Below, piece by piece: positions 10,201 through 22,200 of a stretch of DNA of 64,000 nucleotides. The DNA comes from Hirundichthys speculiger. Taxonomy: Eukaryota; Chordata; Actinopteri; Beloniformes; Exocoetidae. The DNA is taken from positions 496,001 through 560,000 of the forward strand of contig JAGFBZ010000738.1 in the NCBI GenBank assembly GCA_018398805.1. Direction: 5' to 3'. Under the pieces are notes generated by a model. That model had not been told where the DNA came from and searched no databases. It was given only the letters and a program-made list of their open reading frames with translations. Positions within the stretch are counted from its first letter, which is position 1; each line of letters begins with the position of its first letter. A program made the position numbers and the translations under genes.

Positions 10201-13200
10201 TGCCGTTCCTTTACCGACCACTAGAGGCTGCAGTTCCTCTACCGACCACTAGAGGCTGCTGTTCCTCTACCGACCACTAGAGGCTCTAGTTCCTCTACTG
10301 ATCACTAGAGGCTGCAGTTCCTCTACCGACCACTAGAGGCTGCAGTTCCTCTACCGACCACTAGAGGTTGCAGTTCCTCTACCGACCACTAGAGGCTGCA
10401 GTTCCTCTACCGACCACTAGAGGCTGCAGATCCTCTACCGACCACTAGAGACTGCCGTTCCTCTATCGACCACAAGAGGCTGCAGATCCTCTACCGACCA
10501 CTAGAGGGTGCAGTTCCTCTATCGACCACAAGAGGCTGAAGTTCCTCTACCGACCACTAGAGACTGCCATTCCTCTATCAACCACTAGAGGCTGCAGTTC
10601 CTCTACCGACCACTAGAGACTGCCGTTCCTCTACCAACCACTAGAGGCTGCAGTTCCTCTACCGACCACTAGAGGCTGCAGTTCCTCCACTGACCACTAG
10701 AGACTACCGTTCCTCTACCGACCACTAGAGGCTGCAGTTCCTCTACCGACCACTAGAGACTGGCCATTCCTCTATCGACCACAAGAGGTTGCAGTTCCTC
10801 TATCGACCACAAGAGGCTACAGTTCCTCCACCGACCACTAGAGGCTGCAGTTCCTCTACCGACCACTAGAGACTGCCGTTCCTCTACCGACCACTAGAGG
10901 CTGCAGTTCCTCTACCAACCACTAGAGGCTGCAGTTCCTCCACTGACCACTAGAGACTGCAGTTCCTCTACCGACCACTAGAGGCTGCAGTTTCTTTACT
11001 GACCACTAATATCTGGGGTCTCCCCTCTGCAGAAGATAACTGGTGTAATCGTCATCACTGTAAAATGTCCTCATCACTGTAGGAAGTTTTACAAATGGCT
11101 TCATAAAGGTTTCCAAACTGCTGCTGATCTGAATTGAGGCTTAGGTCGGCTCTGCATGAAATGTATTGATTTTAATATTCCCCATCTTTTTATTTGACCA
11201 CTAGAGGCTGCAGTTCCTCTACCGACTACTAGAGGCTGCAGTTCCTCTACCGATGACTAGAGGCTGCCATTCCTTTACCGACCACTAGAGGCTGCAGTTC
11301 CTCTACCGACCACTAGAGGCTGCTGATCCTCTACCGACCACTAGAGGCTCTAGTTCCTCTACTGATCACTAGAGGCTGCAGTTCCTCTACCGACCACTAG
11401 AGGCTGCAGTTCCTCTACCGACCACTAGAGGTTGCAGTTCCTCTACTGACTACTAGAGACTGCCGTTCCTCTATCGACCACAAGAGGCTGCAGATCCTCT
11501 ACCAACCACTAGAGGGTGCAGTTTCTCTATCGACCACAAGAGGCTGCAGTTTCTCTACCGACCACTAGAGACTGCCATTCCTCTATCGACCACAAGAGGC
11601 TGCAGTTCCTCTATCAACCACAAGAGGCTACAGTTCCTCTACTGATCACTAGAGGCTGCTGTTCCTCTACCGACCACTAGAGGCTGCAGTTCCTCTACTG
11701 ATCACTAGAGGCTGCAGTTCCTCTACCGACCACTAGAGGCTGCAGTTCCTCTACCGACCACTAGAGGCTGCAGATCCTCTACCGACCACTAGAGGGTGCA
11801 GTTCCTCTATCGACCACAAGAGGCTGCAGTTCCTCTGCCGACCACTAGAGACTGCCATTCCTCTATCAACCACTAGAGGCTGCAGTTCCTCTACCGACCA
11901 CTAGAGGCTGCAGTTCCTCCACTGACCACTAGAGACTGCAGTTCCTCTACTGACCACTAGAGACTGCCGTTCCTCTACCAACCACTAGAGGCTGCAGTTC
12001 CTCTACCGACCACTAGAGGCTGCAATTCCTCCACTGACCACTAGAGACTGCAGTTCCTCTACCGACCACTAGAGGCTGCAGTTCCTCTACCGACCACTAG
12101 AGACTGCCATTCCTCTATCGACCACAAGAGGTTGTAGTTCCTCTATCGACCACAAGAGGCTACAGTTCCTCTACCGACCACTAGAGACTGCCATTCCTCT
12201 ATCAACCACTAGAGGCTGCAGTTCCTCTACCAACCACTAGAGGCTGCAGTTCCTCTACTGACCACTAGAGACTGCAGTTCCTCTACTGACCACTAGAGAC
12301 TGCCGTTCCTCTACCAACCACTAGAGGCTGCAGTTCCTCTACCGACCACTAGAGGCTGCAATTCCTCCACTGACCACTAGAGACTGCAGTTCCTCTACCG
12401 ACCACTAGAGGCTGCAGTTCCTCTACCGACCACTAGAGACTGCCATTCCTCTATCGACCACAAGAGGTTGCAGTTCCTCTATCGACCACAAGAGGCTATA
12501 GTTCCTCTACCGACCACTAGAGACTGCCATTCCTCTATCGACCACAAGAGGCTGCAGTTCCTCTATCAACCACAAGAGGCTACAGTTTCTCTACTGATCA
12601 CTAGAGGCTGCTGTTCCTCTACCGACCACTAGAGGCTGCAGTTCCTCTACTGATCACTAGAGGCTGCAGTTCCTCTACCTACCACTAGAGGCTGCAGTTC
12701 CTCTACCGACCACTAGAGGCTGCAGATCCTCTACTGACCACTAGAGACTGCCGTTCCTCTATCGACCACAAGAGGCTGCAGATCCTCTACCGACCACTAG
12801 AGGGTGCAGTTCCTCTATCAACCACAAGAGGCTGCAGTTCCTCTACCGACCACTAGAGACTGCCATTCCTCTATCAACCACTAGAGGCTGCAGTTCCTCT
12901 ACCGACCACTAGAGACTGCCATTCCTCTATCGACCACAAGAGGTTGCAGATCCTCTATCGACCACAAGAGGCTACAGTTCCTCTACCGACCACTAGAGAC
13001 TGCCATTCCTCTATCGACCACAAGAGGCTGCAGTTCCTCTATCAACCACAAGAGGCTACAGTTCCTCTACTGATCACTAGAGGCTGCTGTTCCTCTACCG
13101 ACCACTAGAGGCTGCAGTTCCTCTACTGATCACTAGAGGCTGCAGTTCCTCTACCTACCACTAGAGGCTGCAGTTCCTCTACCGACCACTAGAGGCTGCA

Positions 13201-16200
13201 GATCCTCTACCGACCACTAGAGACTGCCGTTCCTCTATCGACCACAAGAGGCTGCAGATCCTCTACCGACCACCAGAGGGTGCAGTTCCTCTATCGACCA
13301 CAAGAGGCTGCAGTTCCTCTACCGACCACTAGAGACTGCCATTCCTCTATCAACCACTAGAGGCTGCAGTTCCTCTATCGACCACTAGAGACTGCCGTTC
13401 CTCTACCAACCACTAGAGGCTGCAGTTCCTCTACCGACCACTAGAGGCTGCAGTTCCTCCACTGACCACTAGAGACTGCAGTTCCTCTACCGACCACTAG
13501 AGGCTGCAGTTCCTCTACTGACCACTAGAGACTGCCGTTCCTCTACCAACCACTAGAGGCTGCAGTTCCTCTACCGACCACTAGAGGCTGCAGTTCCTCC
13601 ACTGACCACTAGAGACTGCAGTTCCTCTACCGACCACTAGAGGCTGCAGTTCCTCTACCGACCACTAGAGACTGCCATTCCTCTATCGACCACAAGAGGT
13701 TGCAGTTCCTCTATCGACCACAAGAGGCTACAGTTCCTCCACCGACCACTAGAGGCTGCAGTTCCTCTACCGACCACTAGAGACTGCCGTTCCTCTACCG
13801 ACCACTAGAGGCTGCAGTTCCTCTACCAACCACTAGAGGCTGCAGTTCCTCCACTGACCACTAGAGACTGCAGTTCCTCTACCGACCACTAGAGGCTGCA
13901 GTTCCTTTACTGACCACTAATATCTGGGGTCTCCCCTCTGCAGAAGATAACTGGTGTAATCGTCATCACTGTAAAATGTCCTCATCACTGTAGGAAGTTT
14001 TACAAATGGCTTCATAAAGGTTTCCAAACTGCTGCTGATCTGAATTATGCTGTATTTCTTAGGTAACCACATCCACAGGTACCAAGTGCTTCTCATGCCG
14101 CTCAGCGGCAGAGAGGGATAAGTGGATGGAGAACCTGCGACGGGCTGTCCACCCTAACAAGGACAACAGCCGGCGGCTAGAGAATGTATTGACGGTGTGG
14201 GTGATTGAGGCCAAAGACTTGCCGGCCAAGAAACGGTATGTATCACCAGCTTTGCAGCATAAGCAGATACACTGGAACAGGTTCTCAGAGGGTCTTCTAC
14301 AGCAGGATTCTAAAGCAGGTTCTTCAGGAGATTCTACAGGTGTTTCTTCTGTGTGCCCAGGTATTTCTGTGAGCTGTGTCTGGATGATAGCCTCTATGCT
14401 CGCACATCCTGCAAACTGAAGACAGACAACATCTTCTGGGGAGAGCGCTTTGACTTCTGCAGCCTCCCCCCCATAGCTGCCATCACACTGCACCTCTACA
14501 AGGACACGGACAGGAAGAGGAAGAAGGACAAGAGCAGCTACGTTGGCCTGATCAACATCCCCGTTTCCACAGTGACCGGAAGACAGCTGGTGGAGAAGTG
14601 GTACACCTTGAGCACACCCAGTACAATCAGAGGTACGTGGACTTTAGCTAATCCACAGGCACATAGACAATTGCTGATCCACAGGTATGTAAATTCTAGC
14701 TGATTCAATTCTATTAATTATGTTTTTGGCACTAGTGGCCTTTACTGACAGTGAAGACAGACAATAAAGGTGACAGAGAGAAGAGGGGAACATGCAGCAA
14801 AGGGGTCAGGAGTCGAACCCGCGACCGCTGTGTTGAGGGTCACAGCCTATGTTTATGGACTGCCTGCCCTTACCACTGCACCACCATGTGACCAAATTCA
14901 ATTTTATTTGTATAGCGTCCATGACAATGCAAGTTGTCTGTAGGCACTTTACAGAGACCCACATGACCACCGAGCAATATTAAATCAAAGAAAAATGACA
15001 AGTTTAAAAAAAACCTCCCCTAATGGGAGAAGAAAACCTCTAAGCAAAACAGTGTTAATAAACAACTCCACTTTTAGAGGAAGAAACCTTGATCAGGACC
15101 TGGATCATAAGGGGGGACCTTCCTGGGGGAGACAGGAGAGAGAGAGAATCGAGGACAGAGAGGATGGAGGACAGAGAGAGGAGAGCACATATATCCTGGC
15201 AATACTATATTAGACAAAATGTAGAAATAATAATTATTCTTTAACTGGAGAACTAATAATTCCATGTTCTTCTATTCTTACTGATTCATTGTTAGTACAT
15301 GAACTACCGAGATGACTATATAAACAGATGTAGGCAGCAACACTGAGGTGGTCAGAGGATCAGACTGCAGGTCAGCATGTTAGTTGATATCCCAGATATA
15401 CTATATAGACACGTGGAGTCAACGCTGGGATGACGTCTATATAGACAGGTGGAGGTAAACGGTGGGATGACGTCTATATAGACATTTGGAGGTCAACGCC
15501 GGGATGACATCTATATAGTCAGGTGGAGGTCAACACTGGGATGACATCTAAAAAGAAAGGTGGAGGTCAACGCTGGGATGACATCTATATAGACAGGTGG
15601 AGGTAAACGCTGGGATGACATCCATATAGACGGGTGGAGGTAAACGCTGGGATGACATCTATATAGACAGGTGGAGGTCAACGCTGGGATGACATCTATA
15701 TAGACAGGTGGAGGTCAACGCTAGAATGACATCTATATAGACAGGTGGAGGTCATCACTGGGATGACGTCTATATAGACAGGTGGAGGTCAACGCTGGGA
15801 TGACATCTATATAGACGGGTGGAGGTCAACGCTGGGATGAGACAGGTGGAGGTCAACGCCGGGATGACATCTATATAGACAGGTGGAGGTCAACGCTGGG
15901 ACGACGTCTATATAGACAGGTGGAGGTCAATGCTGGGATGACATCTGTATAGACAGGTGGAGGTCAACGCTGGGATGACATCTATATAGACAGGTGGAGG
16001 TCAACGCTAGGACATCTATAGGGTGGAGTCATCGGAATGACATCTATATAGACAGGTGGAGGTCAACGCTAGAATGACATCTATATAGACAGGTGGAGGT
16101 CATCGCTAGAATGACATCTATATAGACAGGTGGAGGTCAACGCTGGGATGACGTCTATATGGACAGGTGGAGTTCATCGCTGGGAGATGACGTCTATATA

Positions 16201-19200
16201 GACAGGTGGAGGTCATTGCTGGGATGACGTCTATATAGACAGGTGGAGGTCAACGCTGGGATGACATCTATATAGACAGGTGGATGTCAATGCTGGGATG
16301 GCGTCTATATAGACAGGTGGAGGTCAACGCTGGGATGACATCTATATAGACAGGTGGAGGTCAACGCTGGGACGACGTCTATATAGACAGGTGGAGGTCA
16401 ACGCTGGGATGACATCTATATAGACAGGTGGATGTCAATGCTGGGATGGCGTCTATATAGACAGGTGGAGGTCAACGCTGGGATGACATCTGTATAGACA
16501 GGTGGAGGTCAACGGTGGGAAGACATCTATATAGACAGGTGGAGGTCAACGCTAGAATGACATCTATATAGACAGGTGGAGGTCATCGCTAGAATGACAT
16601 CTATATAGACAGGTGGAGTTCATCGCTGGGATGACGTCTATATAGACAGGTGGAGGTCATTGCTGGGATGACGTCTATATAGACAGGTGGAGGTCATCGC
16701 TGGGATGACATATATATAGGCAGGTGGAGGTCAACGCTGGGATGACATCTATATAGACAGGTGGAGGTCAACGCTGGGATGACATCTATATAAACAGGTG
16801 GAGGTCAACGCTGGGATGACGTCTATATAGACAGGTGGAGGTCAACGCTGGGATGACGTCTATATATACAGGTGGAGGTCAACGCTGGGATGACATCTAT
16901 ATAGACAGGTGGAGGTCAACGCTTGGATGACATCTATATAGACAGGTGGAGGTTAATGCTGGGATGACATCTATATAGACAGGTGGAGGTCAATGGTGGG
17001 ATGACATCTATATAGACAGGTGGATGTCAACGCTGGGATGACATCTATATAGACAGGTGGAGGTCAACGCTGGGATGACATCTATATAAACAGGTGGAGG
17101 TTAATACTGGGATGACATCTATATAGACAGGTGGAGGTCAACGCTGGGATGACATCTATATAGACAGATGGAGTTCAACGCTGGGATGACATCTATATAG
17201 ACAGGTGGAGGTCAACGCTGGGATGACATCTATAGACAGGTGGAGTCAATGCTGGGATGGCGTCTATATAGACAGGTGGAGGTCAACGCTGGGATGACAT
17301 CTATATAGACAGGTGGAGGTCAACGCTGGGACGACGTCTATATAGACAGGTGGAGGTCAATGCTGGGATGACATCTGTATAGACAGGTGGAGGTCAACGG
17401 TGGGATGACATCTAAAAAGAAAGGTGGAGGTCAACGCTGGGATGACATCTATATAGACAGGTGGAGGTAAACGCTGGGATGACATCCATATAGACGGGTG
17501 GAGGTAAACGCTGGGATGACATCTATATAGACAGCTGGAGGTCAACGCTGGGATGACATCTATATAGACAGGTGGAGGTCAACGCTAGAATGACATCTAT
17601 ATAGACAGGTGGAGGTCATCACTGGGATGACGTCTATATAGACAGGTGGAGGTCAACGCTGGGATGACATCTATATAGACGGGTGGAGGTCAACGCTGGG
17701 ATGACATCTATATAGACAGGTGGAGGTCAACGCCGGGATGACATCTATATAGACAGGTGGAGGTCAACGCTGGGACGACGTCTATATAGACAGGTGGAGG
17801 TCAATGCTGGGATGACATCTGTATAGACAGGTGGAGGTCAACGGTGGGATGACATCTATATAGACAGGTGGAGGTCAACGCTAGAATGACATCTATATAG
17901 ACAGGTGGAGGTCATCGCTAGAATGACATCTATATAGACAGGTGGAGGTCAACGCTGGGATGACGTCTATATGGACAGGTGGAGTTCATCGCTGGGATGA
18001 CGTCTATATAGACAGGTGGAGGTCATTGCTGGGATGACGTCTATATAGACAGGTGGAGGTCAACGCTGGGATGACATCTATATAGACAGGTGGATGTCAA
18101 TGCTGGGATGGCGTCTATATAGACAGGTGGAGGTCAACGCTGGGATGACATCTATATAGACAGGTGGAGGTCAACGCTGGGACGACGTCTATATAGACAG
18201 GTGGAGGTCAACGCTGGGATGACATCTATAGACAGGTGGAGTCAATGCTGGGATGACGTCTGTATAGACAGGTGGAGGTAAACGCTGGGATGACGTCTAT
18301 ATAGACAGGTGGAGATCATCGCTGGGATGACGTCTGTATAGACAGGTGGAGGTCTCCAGCTGATCCTGATTTGTCTCTCTGGTGTGTTTTCAGCCAAGTC
18401 GTCAGTACCAACAGTCCGGGTCAAAGCCCGGTACCAGAGCATCGTCATCCTGCCTATGGAGCAGTACAAAGAGTTTGCGGAGTACATCAGCTCCAACTAC
18501 CTGCTGCTCTGCTCCACCCTGGAGGCCTCCATTAGTCTGAGAGCAAAGGAGGAGCTGGCTGCTGCCCTCGTCCACATCCTGCACAGCACTGGCAAGGCTA
18601 AGGTAGCCACACCCACTTTGCCTAACTGAACCATTATGTCCCACCCACCTTCACCACATTACAGTGGCTGTTTTAGAACTTCCAGCTGGCTCCCAGGACA
18701 GTGTGGTCTCCAGTCTGAACTATGTAGTGTCCCTTTGCATCCTGATGTGTATGACTACTGGCATTGTTGAAGTGCCTTGGGTGGTTCCAGACAAGGAAGG
18801 TACTATATGAGTACCTGCTCTCACCATCCGGGTCTTTCACCTTCCAGTCTCTGTCTCACCATCTGGTCTCTCTTGTCATCCGGTCTCTGTCTCACCATCT
18901 GGTCTCTCTCACCATCCAGTCTCTCTCATTATCTGGATGTGTCTGTCGTTTGTGTCCTACATGGAAGTCACTCTGTCGTGGTGTAGTATGTGCTTTAGGA
19001 AACTGCTATTAAGCTTCTGTTCCCACAGGACTTTCTGACAGACATGATGATGTCCGAGGTGGACCGTTGTCGTGACAATGACCAGCTGATCTTCAGAGAG
19101 AACACATTGGCAACTAAGAGTATTGAGGAGTACTTGAAGCTGATTGGACAGAAGTACCTGCAGGATGCCCTCGGTACAAACACACTCACACACTTAACGG

Positions 19201-22200
19201 TCCAGTCATTGGAGCTGCTGCTGCAAACAGACACAGCTGCTGCAAACAGACGCAAATGCTGCAAACAGACACAACTGCAAACAGACACAACTGCTGCAAA
19301 CGGACACAGCACCTGAAAACAGACACAGCTGCTGCAAACAGACAAAGCTGCTGCAAACGGACACAGCACCTGAAAACAGACACAGCTCCTGCAAACAGAC
19401 AAAGCTGCTGCAAACGGATACAGCTGCTGCAAACGGACACAGCTGCTGCAAACGGACACAGCTGCTGCAAACGGACATGATTGGTTACTAGCGACTCTGA
19501 ATCAGTGATTAATTCACATAAAAGCTTTGATAAGCTGCTGAGGATCTAGAAGATATTTATGTGAATGTAGGTTCCAATCCCCTCGTCTGACTGCAATAGC
19601 CATTAGCTCCTGGGAAAAGAGGATACATTCAGTCAATGGAATAATCACTGATACTGATTCAGAATCAATGGTTTTCTAGTAACCAATCATGTAGGTATTT
19701 GTCTTACTTCTTCTGTTTCCATAAATGTTGTCAAATTAAATGGCTTTATAATTAAAGATTTTTACTCTTAAAGGCTCTTTGGTACAGATGTCAAGAAACC
19801 CAGCTCCTTTGACTGTTCAGAGATTTTATGGATGTTTGTGGGGGTGTTGTTAACCGTTGGTTGGTATGTCTGTGAACCTGTTTGGTCACTATTGTTGCTT
19901 GTTTTGAATTCTGTTTGGTGTTCAGGTGAGTTCATCAAAGCTCTGTACGAGTCGGATGAGAACTGTGAGGTTGACCCATCTCGCTGTGGGGCATCCGACC
20001 TTGCTGAGCACCAGGCCAACCTGAGGATGTGCTGTGAGCTGGCCTTCTGCAAGATCCTGGACTCCTACAGGTGAGCACAGGTCCACGGAAGACATGTCAG
20101 CATAGCCCAGTACTGACCAATACACAGCAGTACAGGCCAGTACACATCAGTTGAAGCCAGTACAGACTAGGACAGGCTGGTATCAGTCTTTAATGTGTGG
20201 TTGACCGCCCGCCTACACAGGGTCTTCCCTCGGGAGCTGAAAGAGGTGTTTGCATCATGGCGTCAGGAGTGTGGTAACCGAGGGCGACCAGACATCAGTG
20301 AGCGTCTTATCAGCGCCTCGTTGTTCCTGCGCTTCCTGTGTCCTGCCGTCATGTCGCCATCACTGTTCGACCTGATGCAGGAGTACCCCGATGAGCGCAC
20401 AGCCAGAACCCTGACACTGATTGCCAAAGTGATCCAGAACCTGGCCAACTTCAGCAAGTATGCTGGTGCTTTCACTGTGAAGGACAGGGCTTTTACTTTG
20501 AAGGGACTAGCTAGCTGTATGTTACCAAATGTTAAGCTGTTACCTGTGTGACATAACTCACCTCTCACTGCAGGTTCGGGACTAAAGAGGAGTACATGCT
20601 GTTCATGAACGACTTTGTAGAGCGCCAGTGGAGCAGCATGCAGCGCTTCCTGCAGGAGATATCAAACCCTGACGGACTCAACCACACCGCCGGATTTGAT
20701 GGCTACATCGACCTTGGCAGAGAGCTGTCCTGTCTTCACACCCTTGCTGACCGAGATTGACCAGGTAACACACCTGTAAGACCATGTAATACACCTTTAG
20801 GACCAGGTAACACACCTGTAAGACCAGGTGACATGCCTGTTGGACCAGGTAGTATGCCTGTAAGACCAGGTAGCACACCTGTAAGACCAGGTATCAAGCT
20901 TGTAAGACCAGGTATCAAGCCTGTAGGACCAGGTAACACACCTGTAAGACCAGGTAACACATCTGTAAGACCAGGTAACACACCTGTAAGACCAGGGAAC
21001 ACAGCTGTAGGACCAGGTAACACACCCGAAAGCCCAGGTAACACACCCATAAGACCAGGTGACACGCCTGTTGGACCAGGTAACAACACCTGTTGGACCA
21101 GGTAGCACACCTGTAAGACCAGGTAACACACCATTAGGACCAGGTAGCAAGCCTGTTAGACTGGGTAACACACTTATAGGACCAGGTAACACACCTGTAA
21201 GGCCAGGTATCAAGCCTGTAGGACCAGGTAACATGCATGTAAGACCAGGTAACAGAGCTGTTGGACCAGGTAGTACACCTGTAAGACCAGGTAACACACC
21301 ATTAGGACCAGGTAACAAGCCTTTTAGACCAGGTAACACACCTATAGGACCAGGTAACACACCTGTTGGACCAGGTAGCACACCTGTAAGACCAGGTAAC
21401 ACACCATTAGGGCCAGGTAACAAGCCTGTAAGACCAGGTATCAAGCCTGTAGGACCAGGTAACATGCCTGTAAGACCAGGTAACACACCTGTAAGGCCAG
21501 GTAACACACCTGTAAGACCAGGTAACACACCATAAGGACTAGGTAACAAGCCTGTTAGACCAGGTAACACACCTATAGGACCAGGTAACACACCTGTAAG
21601 GCCAGGTACCACACCTGTAAGACCAGGTAACACACCTGTAAGACCAGGTAATATGCCTGTCTGACAGGCAACTCACCTGACTGACCAGGTAAACCACCTG
21701 TTCAGCAGGGTAACTGACCATGTGACAGATGTCCAATCATAATACACATGACTGGAAAGCTACTAACTACCTGTCTACCTGTTCCACATGTCCACCTGTC
21801 TATCTCTCCACATGTCCATCTGTCTACCTGCTCCACATGTTCACTGCCGTCTTCAGTCATGTCTGTCAAAGCTTGGTCCTCTTCCTCGGATCCTGAGAGA
21901 CGTCTCGACAGCTCTTGCTAACCCAGGTGGCGTGGCCAGTGGTGGCATGTCTATCTCATCCCCAGAGCCTCAGCGTGTGGTTTCTCCGCCCCCTCTGTCC
22001 CCGCCTCCGCTGTCCCCTCCCCTTTCTCCTCCTCTGGCAGCCTGTAATCCCTCTGTTGGCCTGCAGGGCAGCGTGGGACTGGACGGAGGGTGAGTACGTC
22101 CAGAAATGAACCTACTTGAATCTTTGTCAGGGACAGGAGGCAATCACAGGACTTCTGAGTTCTGAGTCTCTTCCATGTGTCTGCAGGTTGGTGGACTTCA

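Larger units (their letters stand above)
7855..13915 (+). repeat. 6-kb minisatellite, 28-base unit
   Basis: Roughly 200 copies of a 28-base unit, 'gaccactagaggctgcagtt' plus 'cctctacc', with recurrent variants (gactactagagg, gaccacaagagg, ccactagagggtgcag, ccactagagactgcc). Variants recur in fixed order, so longer blocks were copied. Two embedded blocks of non-repeat sequence (9941-10136, 11005-11200) mark large tandem duplications. The same unit reappears inverted at 25490-26450 and direct at 52925-53305. Confidence 0.95.

Noticed and set aside
14745..14892. Functional tRNA gene
   Set aside because: A- and B-box-like blocks are present, but there is no convincing cloverleaf, and SINE-type flanks argue for a repeat.
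20797..21633. 278-residue open frame on - ('[11 protein letters not shown]' repeats)
   Set aside because: Produced by a 21-base tandem unit; antisense and non-conserved.
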